Shown here: one piece after another, positions 6,701 to 13,884 of the stretch
Position numbering within the stretch: the first letter of the stretch is position 1
Layout of the letters: the number at the start of each line of letters is the position of its first letter
Assembly: GCA_905234355.1 (NCBI GenBank)
Contig: CAJOHP010000039.1
Location: forward strand, 1 to 18,537
Length of the DNA: 18,537 bases
Reading direction: 5' to 3'
From: an uncultured Prevotella sp.
GTDB taxonomy: Bacteria > Bacteroidota > Bacteroidia > Bacteroidales > Bacteroidaceae
Translations under genes and position numbers: made by a program
Notes under the pieces: model-generated
Seen by the model: only the letters and a program-made list of their open reading frames with translations
Database searches by the model: none
Told to the model about the DNA's origin: nothing

Positions 6701-7205
6701 AGCCGCGCAACGTCTCGGCGATGCTGTCGACGTCGGCGCTCTGTCCCTGCACGAGCACGAGTGTGCGCTCGTCGATGGCCCGGCGCTTCACCACCATCTC
6801 GGCCAGTGCCTCGGGATAGCTCACAAGATAGAGCGGTGAGGCCGCAGACGCCCTGTATGCCGACAGCCGTGAGAGTGCCTCGGTGCGCAGTATCTCGTTG
6901 GCTGCATCTTTCTGGCCATACTTGATGGCCCGCCGATAGCTGGAGGGGAAGAAGAGCACGCTGTCGTCGGCACCCATGAGCTGCGTCAGATCGTGGTAGA
7001 AATAGCCAGCCTCGTCGGCATCCTGCAGGATGATGAGCATGGCACGGGGCGCGCTGACTGCCAGAGAGGCAAAGAGCACAGGGGGGGCAGAACCCAACAG
7101 TCCCTCGAGGGAAATGGTGCGGACACCCGTTTCCCCTATCGCTTTTGCCAAAGCCGACACCTGCGGCTTGCTGGCATACTGACGGACCAGTTCCTGTATA
7201 TTCAT
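3717..7205 (-). CDS. mfd: Transcription-repair coupling factor Mfd
   Basis: Mfd removes RNA polymerase stalled at lesions and recruits UvrA. The protein has 1162 aa, a usual length. The UvrB-like N-terminal region (EPGQFALRGSILDVFSY) is followed by the CarD-like RNAP-interaction domain at about 455-520 (ELGDYIVHVDHGIGRFGGL). Next comes the RecG-like translocase with Walker A GDVGFGKTEVAV at about 610, DEEQ at about 711, and SATPIPRTL and QMRGRVGRG further on. The C-terminal TRCF domain contains MLLYRELDS and LIDRFGPLP. I start at ATG 7205; an in-frame GTG precedes it at 7208. A -7 element lies 15-22 bp upstream. The downstream membrane-protein gene overlaps by 4 bp. All motifs look intact. 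Confidence 0.98.
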   Translation of the reverse strand: MNIQELVRQYASKPQVSALAKAIGETGVRTISLEGLLGSAPPVLFASLAVSAPRAMLIILQDADEAGYFYHDLTQLMGADDSVLFFPSSYRRAIKYGQKDAANEILRTEALSRLSAYRASAASPLYLVSYPEALAEMVVKRRAIDERTLVLVQGQSADVDSIAETLRGFGFTEVDYVYEPGQFALRGSILDVFSYSYEYPYRIDFFGDDIDSIRSFQVEDQLSRERHEQVSIVPELSAVEEKESLFAFLPSDAVLVAKNYMYVRDAVERVFHEGFSSQAVTERLEGATEMERREIERELRRDSQLIGGARFMADSEPFQKVCLASSKTDDAAHPVRTADADAVIRFRTSAQPLFHKNFEMLAQTFEDYQLKGYTIYVLADSQKQNDRLREILSGEREEEKTLFTPVDHTLHEGFVDHDQRVCLFTDHQIFDRFHKFNLKSDKARSGKMALTLKEIQQFELGDYIVHVDHGIGRFGGLVRMPIERGGFQEMIKIIYQHGDAIYVSIHSLNKVSKYKSQDGGQPPRVSTLGTGQWERLKERTKQHIKDIARDLIRLYASRRHQRGFAFSHDSYLQHALEASFLYEDTPDQLKATQDVKADMEQPRPMDRLVCGDVGFGKTEVAVRAAFKAATDGKQVAVLVPTTVLAYQHYRTFSSRLKDMPVRVDYLTRARTAKQTHQLLADLAEGKIDILIGTHKLVGKTVKFRDLGLLIIDEEQKFGVSTKEKLRQLKTNVDTLTMSATPIPRTLQFSLVGARDLSVIQTPPPNRYPIQTEIHTFSAEIIVDAINFEMSRNGQVYFVNNRISELTHLSEVIRQYIPDCRIAIGHGQMKPEELEQIILDFSNYDYDVLLSTTIVENGIDIPNANTIIINGAHNFGLSDLHQMRGRVGRGNRKAFCYLLAPPLAALPVDARRRLEALENFSDLGSGINIAMQDLDIRGAGNLLGAEQSGFISDLGYETYQKILNEAMAELKNECPPDTPAGEKTSLRAPSHPPEVAVETAGPFVADCTLEADLEMYFPDQYVPSDSERMLLYRELDSTRNDTELEAYRLRLIDRFGPLPPQAEELLRVVPLRRLGQQLGCEKILLKQGSMLLYFVSNANSPYYQSEAFGRVLSYAAQNVRRCSLRETAASSAKGGVKRSLAVSQVPTVDEALRTLQTITQTEL

Positions 7206-7219
7206 CACAAAATCGAGTG

Positions 7220-7227
7220 CAAAGGTA
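7220..7227 (-). promoter_or_regulatory. mfd promoter -7 element
   Basis: On the minus strand, TACCTTTG followed by CACTCG matches the Bacteroidetes -7 consensus. It lies just upstream of the mfd ATG at 7205, leaving a very short leader. No exact -33 TTTG was found. Confidence 0.55.
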
Positions 7228-7276
7228 CAAAAAAGATTAAAGATTATGGATGAAAGGAGAAAGTTTTTGCCTTTTA

Positions 7277-7308
7277 TTTGTTAATATCAGCAGAAATCAC
7301 TATTTTTG
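7277..7308 (+). promoter_or_regulatory. Promoter of the GT2-to-antiporter gene run
   Basis: TTTG at 7277-7280 and TATTTTTG at 7301-7308 are separated by exactly 20 bp, matching the sigma-ABfr type consensus TTTG-N19-21-TAnnTTTG. It gives a leader of about 15 nt to ATG 7330. It is divergent from the mfd promoter. Confidence 0.65.
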
Positions 7309-7329
7309 CACGTAAAATCAACCACGATT

Positions 7330-8082
7330 ATGAATAGCAGCGACAGCATTGTCATCATTCCTACTTACAACGAGAAGGAGAACATCGAAAAGATTATCCG
7401 TGCCGTCTTCGGTCTGGAGAAGTGCTTCCACATCCTGGTCATCGACGACGGCTCGCCCGACGGCACCGCCCAGATAGTGAAAGGCCTCATGGACGGCGAG
7501 TTTGCCGACCGCCTCTTCATCGTGGAGCGAAGCGGCAAGCTGGGACTCGGCACGGCTTACATCACGGGCTTCAAGTGGGCGCTGGAACGCGACTACGGCT
7601 ACATCTTCGAAATGGATGCCGACTTCAGCCACGACCCCAACGACCTGCCCCGGCTCTACAGCGCCTGTGCCGACGAAGGCTACGACGTGGCCATCGGCTC
7701 GCGATACATCAGCGGCGTCAACGTGGTCAACTGGCCCATCGGCCGCGTGCTCATGTCATACTTCGCTTCGAAATACGTGCGCATGGTCACCGGATTCAAG
7801 GTGCACGACACCACTGCGGGATTCAAGTGCTACAAGCGACGCGTGCTCAAGACCATCGAGCTCGACAAGATACGCTTCAAGGGCTACGGCTTCCAGATAG
7901 AGATGAAGTACACGGCCTATAAGATCGGGTTTAAGATAAAGGAGGTGCCCGTCATCTTCGTCAACCGGCGCGAGGGAGTATCAAAGATGTCGGGAGGCAT
8001 CTTCAGCGAAGCCTTCTTCGGCGTGATGCGACTGCGCTGGGACGGATGGACCCGCAAATACCCTGCGATAAAAGACGAGTAG
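7330..8082 (+). CDS. Polyprenol-phosphate mannosyltransferase-like GT2
   Basis: A 250-aa family-2 glycosyltransferase of the dolichol/polyprenol-phosphate mannose synthase type. It would transfer mannose (or another hexose) from a nucleotide sugar to a polyprenyl phosphate on the inner membrane face. Motifs visible: IPTYNEKENI at about 10-19, IDDGSPDGT at 38-46, MDADFSHDP at 95-103 (the DXD-like nucleotide/metal site), GSRYISG, and DTTAGFKCYKR. There is no C-terminal membrane anchor, so it is the short soluble DPM1 class. ATG 7330 is chosen because the promoter -7 element at 7301-7308 overlaps the longer frame that begins at TTG 7306. It heads the plus-strand run. The sugar used is inferred from the family. 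Confidence 0.93.
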   Translation: MNSSDSIVIIPTYNEKENIEKIIRAVFGLEKCFHILVIDDGSPDGTAQIVKGLMDGEFADRLFIVERSGKLGLGTAYITGFKWALERDYGYIFEMDADFSHDPNDLPRLYSACADEGYDVAIGSRYISGVNVVNWPIGRVLMSYFASKYVRMVTGFKVHDTTAGFKCYKRRVLKTIELDKIRFKGYGFQIEMKYTAYKIGFKIKEVPVIFVNRREGVSKMSGGIFSEAFFGVMRLRWDGWTRKYPAIKDE

Positions 8083-8181
8083 CCGCACCCCACCCCACCC
8101 TGTGCAAAGCACACCGACGAGGAGCACGGCTGCATGCGGCACCGACATCACAATAAAAGGAACAATAACCACAACAAGGAC

Positions 8182-9414
8182 ATGACCATCATAGAGAGAT
8201 TTCTGAACTACACCAAGTTCGACACACAGTCGGCCGAAGAGAGCCAGACAGTGCCCAGCACGGCAAAGCAACTCGTCTTCGCCAAGTATCTGAAGGAAGA
8301 ACTGGAGCGAGAAGGGCTCTGCGACGTAGAGATGGACGAGAAAGGCTACATCTACGCCACACTGCCTGCCAACGCCACTGGACACGACGTGCCCACCATC
8401 GGCTTCATCTCGCACTACGACACCAGCCCCGACAGCTCAGGCGCCGACATCAAGCCACGCATCGTCAAGGACTACGACGGGGGCGACATCGTGCTCAGCG
8501 ACGGCATCGTGCTCAGTCCGACGAAGTTTCCCGAGCTGAAGGGACACGTGGGCTGCGACCTCATCGTGACCGACGGCCACACCCTCCTGGGCGCCGACGA
8601 CAAGGCCGGCATCGCCGAAATCGTGGAGGCCATGTGCTACCTGCGTGACCACCCGGAGGTGAAGCACGGAAAGATACGCGTGGCATTCAATCCCGACGAG
8701 GAGATAGGCATGGGGGCACACCACTTCGACGTGGAGCGCTTCGCATGCCGGTGGGCCTACACCATGGACGGTGGTGACGTGGGCGAGCTGGAATACGAAA
8801 ACTTCAACGCCGCTTCGGCAAAGATTGCCCTGCGGGGCATCAGCGTGCACCCCGGATACGCCAAGGACAAGATGGTCAACGCCAACCGACTGGCGGCCGA
8901 GTTTGCCGCCATGCTGCCTGCCGACGAGACGCCCGAGAGCACCGAGGGCTACCAGGGATTCTACCACCTCATCGGCATGCAGACCAGCACCGAGCAGGGC
9001 AAGATGTCGTACATCATCCGCGACCACGACCGGCAGCGATTCGAAGAGCGCAAGGCATTTATCATGGCATGCGCCGAACGCATGAACGAGAAGTATGGCC
9101 AGGGCACCGTCACCGCCCAGGTCAGCGACCAGTATTACAACATGCGCGAGAAGATAGAGCCCGACAACATGCACGTCGTCGACCTGGTGCTCGAAGCTAT
9201 GCGACAGGTCGGCGTGGAACCCAAGGTGAAGCCCATCCGCGGTGGCACCGACGGTGCACAGCTGTCGTTCAAAGGCCTGCCCTGCCCCAACATCTTTGCT
9301 GGAGGCATCAACTTCCACGGACCATTTGAGTATGTGCCCATACAGTCCATGGAGAAAGCCATGCAGGTGGTCGTCAAGATATGCGAGCTGACTGCACAAA
9401 AGTGCTCTGACTGA
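8182..9414 (+). CDS. pepT: Peptidase T (tripeptide aminopeptidase)
   Basis: A 410-aa M20B zinc aminopeptidase that removes the N-terminal residue of tripeptides in the cytoplasm. Metal and catalytic residues fall at the positions I recall for enterobacterial PepT: H78 and D80 (FISHYDTSPD), D140 (GADDKAG), E173/E174 (NPDEEIG), D196 (TMDGG) and H379 (NFHGPFEYVP). The lid-domain segment GGTDGAQLSFKGLPCPN is present. I start at ATG 8182 (MTIIERFLNYTKF), the usual PepT N-terminus; an upstream in-frame ATG at 8134 adds a His/Asn-rich tail that looks non-coding. It is 99 bp after the glycosyltransferase gene and 43 bp before the next gene. Confidence 0.97.
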   Translation: MTIIERFLNYTKFDTQSAEESQTVPSTAKQLVFAKYLKEELEREGLCDVEMDEKGYIYATLPANATGHDVPTIGFISHYDTSPDSSGADIKPRIVKDYDGGDIVLSDGIVLSPTKFPELKGHVGCDLIVTDGHTLLGADDKAGIAEIVEAMCYLRDHPEVKHGKIRVAFNPDEEIGMGAHHFDVERFACRWAYTMDGGDVGELEYENFNAASAKIALRGISVHPGYAKDKMVNANRLAAEFAAMLPADETPESTEGYQGFYHLIGMQTSTEQGKMSYIIRDHDRQRFEERKAFIMACAERMNEKYGQGTVTAQVSDQYYNMREKIEPDNMHVVDLVLEAMRQVGVEPKVKPIRGGTDGAQLSFKGLPCPNIFAGGINFHGPFEYVPIQSMEKAMQVVVKICELTAQKCSD

Positions 9415-9457
9415 CAGACACGGCAAACAGCCACACGCCCCCAATCCACCTACTACG

Positions 9458-9913
9458 ATGCCCATTACCGACACACCGGAGAAAAGCAACAACGCACTGA
9501 CTGAAACACTGACCATCAGCAACGACATCATGCAGGTGGCCAGCCTCAACACGTTTGTCAAGTCGCTGCTCTGCCGTATCGGCGTAGAAAGCAAGATGGC
9601 AAAGAAACTGCAGCTGGGCGTGGAAGAGGCCGTCGTCAACGTCATAGACTACGCCTACCCCCCTGGCACGCAGGGCACCATCACGCTGAACGCGAGCTAC
9701 GACCGCCGGCAGCTGCGCTTTGTCATCACCGACACAGGCGTGCCCTTCGACCCCACCCTATCGCTCCTGCCAGACATCACACTCAACGCTGAAGACCGTC
9801 CCATCGGCGGACTGGGCATACTGCTCATGCGCGAGCTGACAGACGACATCAGCTATGAGCGGACCGACGGGAAGAATATCCTCACACTCATCTTCTCCAA
9901 AGTGCAGAAGTAG
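9458..9913 (+). CDS. RsbW-like ATP-binding protein (HATPase_c_2)
   Basis: A 151-aa GHKL-type ATP-binding protein like the anti-sigma serine kinases RsbW and SpoIIAB. N-box: EEAVVNVIDYAYP at about 56-68 (E57, N61). G1: TDTGVPFDP at 91-99. G2: PIGGLGILLMRELTD at 115-129. There is no dimerisation/phosphoacceptor domain, so it is not a histidine kinase. No STAS antagonist, PP2C phosphatase or sigma factor lies next to it; neighbours are peptidase T and a porin. Partner switching is therefore inferred from family only. It lies 43 bp after pepT and 52 bp before the porin gene, probably in one transcript. Confidence 0.88.
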   Translation: MPITDTPEKSNNALTETLTISNDIMQVASLNTFVKSLLCRIGVESKMAKKLQLGVEEAVVNVIDYAYPPGTQGTITLNASYDRRQLRFVITDTGVPFDPTLSLLPDITLNAEDRPIGGLGILLMRELTDDISYERTDGKNILTLIFSKVQK

Positions 9914-9965
9914 GCAGATACGACAGGAGACTCATAGCCAACAACAGAACAAAAACGAAAACGAC

Positions 9966-11261
9966 ATGCGACTACGTCTTTTCCTCGTCCTCCTGTGTGC
10001 GACAATACTGCGCACTGCAGGCCAGCCATCCGACACGCTGAGACAAGAGCCACGCTTGACCGTCGACCTGCAACTGCTGGGCCACGGCGAGATGCGCACA
10101 GGCGGTCTGCCCGAAGGTGCCGTCGACGACCACTCCCGCTTTGTCATGAACCGCGAACGCCTTGTGGTGGGCTATCAGCGCGACTGGATTCAGGCTAAAG
10201 TCAGCCTGCAGCACTCCAACGTGTGGGGCGAGGCTGGCAATGCCACAAAGACCTACGAAGCCTGGGTGCGCCTGCAGTCGCCGCAGGGTCTCTTCGCACA
10301 GGTGGGTCGGCAGGCACTCTCCTACGACGACGAGCGCATCATAGGCCCTAACGACTGGGCCATGGCATCGCAGTCGCACGACGCCCTGAGTCTGGGCTAT
10401 GAAGGCAAAGGGCACAAGGCACACGCCGTGCTGGCCTACAACCAAAACGGAGTCAACATAGACCAGGGCGGCACCTACTTCACCGGCGGGGCACAGCCCT
10501 ACAAAAGTATGCAGTTGCTCTGGTACCACTACGACCTGCCCAAGCTGCCGCTGGGTGCCTCGCTGCTCTTCATGAACGTGGGCATGCAGGCAGGACTGCC
10601 ACAAGACGACGAACACACAGAGAACCAGCAGCTCCTGGGCGCCTATGTGAAATACCACCCCAAAGGCGTCACCCTCGACGCATCCTACTACCGGCAGATG
10701 GGACACGACGAGCACGGACTGGAGATAGACGCATGGCTGGCCGCCGCGAAGGCACAGTGGCAGCTCAGCAGAAGCATCGGCCTGGAGGCGGGCTTCGACT
10801 ATATGAGCGGCGACAAGAACTTCAACGTGCCTGCCAAGGGCATCCTCGGACTGACACGCCACGAGAAGATATGCGGCTTCAACCCCATCTACGGATCTCA
10901 CCACAAGTTCTACGGCGCCATGGACTTCTTCTACGTCAGCGCCTACTACGGCGGCTTCACCCCCGGTCTGCAGAATGCCTACGTGGGAGGCACCTACAGC
11001 CCGCTGAGGCAGCTCAGCCTCACAGCCCGCTACCACTACCTGGCCACCGCCACCAAGCTCGAAGAGATGAACATGACGCTGGGCCACGAGATAGAGCTGG
11101 CCGCCCGCTATGCCCTGGCCCGCGACATGACCATAGCAGCTGGCTACTCCTACATGACCGGCACCAGCACCATGGAGCGACTCAAGCGTGCCAGCGACGA
11201 CGGAAGGCTGCGCTGGGCATGGGTGTCGATAGTCTTCGCGCCACGACTTTTTACTAAGTAA
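9966..11261 (+). CDS. Outer-membrane beta-barrel porin (alginate-export-like)
   Basis: A 431-aa exported protein. The signal peptide is MRLRLFLVLLCATILRTAG, cut before QPSDTL. The rest is alternating amphipathic strands rich in Tyr, Trp and Gly, such as FVMNRERLVVGYQRDWIQAK and YEAWVRLQSPQGLFAQVGRQ. The pattern matches Alginate_exp-type barrels, though substrate is unknown and alginate should not be assumed. The C-terminus ends FAPRLFTK rather than in a terminal aromatic residue. I start at ATG 9966; the longer frame beginning at 9855 overlaps the RsbW-like gene and is not signal-like. The antiporter gene follows after only 20 bp. Confidence 0.8.
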   Translation: MRLRLFLVLLCATILRTAGQPSDTLRQEPRLTVDLQLLGHGEMRTGGLPEGAVDDHSRFVMNRERLVVGYQRDWIQAKVSLQHSNVWGEAGNATKTYEAWVRLQSPQGLFAQVGRQALSYDDERIIGPNDWAMASQSHDALSLGYEGKGHKAHAVLAYNQNGVNIDQGGTYFTGGAQPYKSMQLLWYHYDLPKLPLGASLLFMNVGMQAGLPQDDEHTENQQLLGAYVKYHPKGVTLDASYYRQMGHDEHGLEIDAWLAAAKAQWQLSRSIGLEAGFDYMSGDKNFNVPAKGILGLTRHEKICGFNPIYGSHHKFYGAMDFFYVSAYYGGFTPGLQNAYVGGTYSPLRQLSLTARYHYLATATKLEEMNMTLGHEIELAARYALARDMTIAAGYSYMTGTSTMERLKRASDDGRLRWAWVSIVFAPRLFTK

Positions 11262-11281
11262 GTAAAGGCAAACACACCACT

Positions 11282-13543
11282 ATGGCAGAACTACCCACTA
11301 TGATAAAAGACCTGGCCCTGATACTCACCGTGGCCGGCATCGTCACACTTGTCTTCAAGAAGCTCAAACAGCCTCTCGTGCTCGGCTACATCGTGGCCGG
11401 ATTTCTCGTATCGCCGCACATGCCCTACACGGCCAGCGTGGCCGACACGGAAAACACTCACCTCTGGGCCGACATCGGCGTGATGTTCCTGCTCTTCTCA
11501 CTGGGTCTCGACTTCTCATTCAAGAAGATACTGAAGATGGGCGCCTCGCCCGTCATCTCGACCGTCACCATCATCTTCTCCATGTCGATGCTGGGCGTGT
11601 GCGTGGGCCATGCCTTCGGATGGCAGAAGATGGACTGCATCTTCCTTGGCGGCATGCTCGCCATGTCGTCGACCACCATTATCTACAAGGCATTCGACGA
11701 CATGGGCCTGCGACAGCAGCAGTTTGCGGGGCTGGTCATGTCGGTGCTCATCCTGGAAGACATCCTGGCCATCGTGATGATGGTGATGCTCTCGGCCATT
11801 GCCAGCGGCAACAATCCCGACGGCAGCCAGATGGCCGGTGCCATACTCCGTATAGGTTTCTTCCTTATCCTTTGGCTCGTGGTGGGCATCTCTGCCGTGC
11901 CGCTGTTTCTCAGACACGTGCGCAAGCTCATCAACTCCGAGGTGCTGCTCGTCGTGTCGCTCGGACTGTGCTGTGCCATGGCCGTTTTCTCCACCAAGGT
12001 AGGGTTCTCCTCGGCCTTCGGAGCATTTATCATGGGCAGCATCCTAGCAGAGACCGTCGAGGCCGAACGCATAGAGAAACTGGTGGAACCGGTGAAAAAC
12101 CTCTTCGGCGCCATATTCTTCGTGTCCGTGGGCATGCTGGTCGACCCAGCTATCATCGCAAGCTACGCACTGCCCATCGCCATCCTGGTGCTCACCATAC
12201 TCATCGGACAGAGCACGCTGGGCTCGCTGGCCTTCATGCTGGGCGGCGAGAGCCTCAAGAGTGCCATGCGCTGCGGATTCTCCATGGCACAGATAGGCGA
12301 GTTCTCGTTTATCATCGCTTCGCTGGGACTCTCGCTCGGCGTCATCAGCGACTTCCTCTACCCTGTCGTGGTGGCCGTGTCGGTCATCACCACCTTCCTC
12401 ACTCCCTACATGATACGCTTTGCCACACCGGCCTACAACGCCCTGGAGCACCGGTTGCCGCCACACGTCATACGCATGCTCAACCACCTGTCGACATCCC
12501 GTCCTGACAGCAACGAGCACAGCCTGTGGCGCAGCCTGCTCATGCAGATGACGGTCAACACGGTGGTCTATGCCATACTCTCCTCGGCCACTGTCGCCAT
12601 CATGTTCACCTTCGTGCTGCCTCTGACGCGGCAGATGCTGCCCGGGTGGGAGCTGCACTGGTATGCCAACGCCATCACCGGCCTGCTCACCGTGATGCTC
12701 ATTGCTCCGTTCCTGCGCGCCATGGTGATGAAGAAGAACCGCAGCCCAGAGTGGCGCACGCTTTGGGACGAGAGCAACCGCAACCACCTGCCTCTGCTCT
12801 TCACCGTGCTGGTGCGCGTGGTCATCGCCGTGAGCTTCGTGTTCTACATCTGCAACTATCTGTCGCGCTTCACCCCGGCCGTGATGATCACCCTGGGCGT
12901 GCTCGCCGTGCTGCTCATGGTGGTGTCGCGCCGCACCAAGCGCAACAGCATCATGCTGGAACGCCTCTTCATCAACAACCTTCGCTCGCGCGACATCGAG
13001 GCACAGGTGCACGGGAAGAAACGCCCGCTCTATGAGGGACGGCTGCTCGACCGCGACATACACATCGCCGACTTCGACATACCGCAGGACTCGCTCTGGG
13101 CTGGCAAGACACTGCGCGAGCTCAACCTGGGCCACCTGTACGGCATACACGTCAGCAGCATCATGCGCGGTACGAAACGCATCAACATCCCCGACGGCAA
13201 CGACACGCTCTTCCCCTTCGACCGACTGCAGGTCATAGGCAGCGACGAACAGTTGGCACTGTTTAAGAATGCCGTCGAGACCTGCATCTCCCCCGAAGAC
13301 CCTGAGCTGGAAAAGCGCGAGATGAAGCTGCGCCAGCTCATCATCGCCGCCGGCAGTCCCTTTGTAGGCAAGACGCTGCAGGAGGCCGACCTGCGCGGCC
13401 GCTACAACTGCATGGTGGTAGGACTGGAGGAAGGCCATGAAAACCTCACACTCGTCACCGCCGACTATCGCTTTGCCGAGGGAGACATCATCTGGCTCGT
13501 GGGCGAACAGCAGGCACTCGACCGACTGTTCAGTGCCACATAG
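11282..13543 (+). CDS. CPA2 cation/proton antiporter with two RCK_C domains
   Basis: A 753-aa KefB-like transporter exchanging K+ or Na+ for protons in the inner membrane. Residues 1 to about 385 form the Na_H_exchanger core with many helices and motifs typical of the family (LGYIVAGFLVSPH, FLLFSLGLDFSFKK, LGGMLAMSSTTI, FSSAFGAFIMGSILAE, AQIGEFSFI). About 420-560 adds further hydrophobic segments. Two RCK_C (TrkA_C) domains follow at about 593-670 and 681-753. I see no TrkA_N Rossmann domain between core and RCK_C. Ion specificity is unknown. The porin gene precedes it by 20 bp, and two inverted repeats follow. Confidence 0.92.
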   Translation: MAELPTMIKDLALILTVAGIVTLVFKKLKQPLVLGYIVAGFLVSPHMPYTASVADTENTHLWADIGVMFLLFSLGLDFSFKKILKMGASPVISTVTIIFSMSMLGVCVGHAFGWQKMDCIFLGGMLAMSSTTIIYKAFDDMGLRQQQFAGLVMSVLILEDILAIVMMVMLSAIASGNNPDGSQMAGAILRIGFFLILWLVVGISAVPLFLRHVRKLINSEVLLVVSLGLCCAMAVFSTKVGFSSAFGAFIMGSILAETVEAERIEKLVEPVKNLFGAIFFVSVGMLVDPAIIASYALPIAILVLTILIGQSTLGSLAFMLGGESLKSAMRCGFSMAQIGEFSFIIASLGLSLGVISDFLYPVVVAVSVITTFLTPYMIRFATPAYNALEHRLPPHVIRMLNHLSTSRPDSNEHSLWRSLLMQMTVNTVVYAILSSATVAIMFTFVLPLTRQMLPGWELHWYANAITGLLTVMLIAPFLRAMVMKKNRSPEWRTLWDESNRNHLPLLFTVLVRVVIAVSFVFYICNYLSRFTPAVMITLGVLAVLLMVVSRRTKRNSIMLERLFINNLRSRDIEAQVHGKKRPLYEGRLLDRDIHIADFDIPQDSLWAGKTLRELNLGHLYGIHVSSIMRGTKRINIPDGNDTLFPFDRLQVIGSDEQLALFKNAVETCISPEDPELEKREMKLRQLIIAAGSPFVGKTLQEADLRGRYNCMVVGLEEGHENLTLVTADYRFAEGDIIWLVGEQQALDRLFSAT

Positions 13544-13548
13544 AGATA

Positions 13549-13635
13549 CGGGAGTACGGAGGTGCGGGGGTACGGATGTGCGAGAATAGACTTACTTCAC
13601 TCGCACCTTCGTACCCCCGCACTTTCGTATCCCCG
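13549..13635. terminator. 36-bp imperfect stem-loop between convergent genes
   Basis: Arms 13549-13584 and 13600-13635 with a 15-nt loop. The two arms pair at 30 of 36 positions as DNA and at 34 of 36 counting G-U pairs in RNA read on the plus strand. Each arm holds a near-duplicated unit of the form GTACGGAxGTGCG. It follows the antiporter stop by 5 bp and lies in the convergent gap to proS, so it may terminate plus-strand transcription. It lacks a clear T-run and looks more like a dispersed intergenic repeat. Confidence 0.7.
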
Positions 13636-13678
13636 AAATCTTCCGGGTTATCACTTAATTAAAGTTTCCCATCTTATT

Positions 13679-13840
13679 TATCAAGAATTAGAGAATTAGA
13701 GAATTTTATTCTTACTAAGAATTTGAGAAGGAATTAGAGAAGAAACCGTGGGGCATTTCGTAAGTTTCCTGTCGCATGCGACGGACAATTCTTATCAATT
13801 CTTTTCATGAGTAAATTCTCTAATTCTCTAATTCTTGATA
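13679..13840. repeat. Perfect 28-bp inverted repeat with 106-bp interior
   Basis: Arms 13679-13706 and 13813-13840 are exact reverse complements, each built from tandem copies of GAATTAGA-type units. The interior holds more related AATTAGAG-like pieces and a perfect 12-bp palindrome GTCGCATGCGAC at 13771-13782. It resembles a small non-coding MITE-like element. No transposase or target duplication is seen. Confidence 0.8.
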
Positions 13841-13884
13841 GACAAAGACTTTCTTCCTTTATGGGGGTGGGAAAGTTCAGTCAC

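Noticed and set aside
8101..8113. TGTGC-aaa-GCACA hairpin after the glycosyltransferase gene
   Set aside because: A 5-bp stem with no T-run is too weak to call a terminator.
8437..9645. 402-codon minus-strand frame opposite pepT
   Set aside because: It lies opposite a gene with all catalytic residues intact, and the translation is Val/His/Leu-rich without a domain.
12044..13438. 464-codon minus-strand frame opposite the antiporter gene
   Set aside because: Highly His/Glu/Ala/Val-rich shadow of the antiporter codons; no signal or motif.
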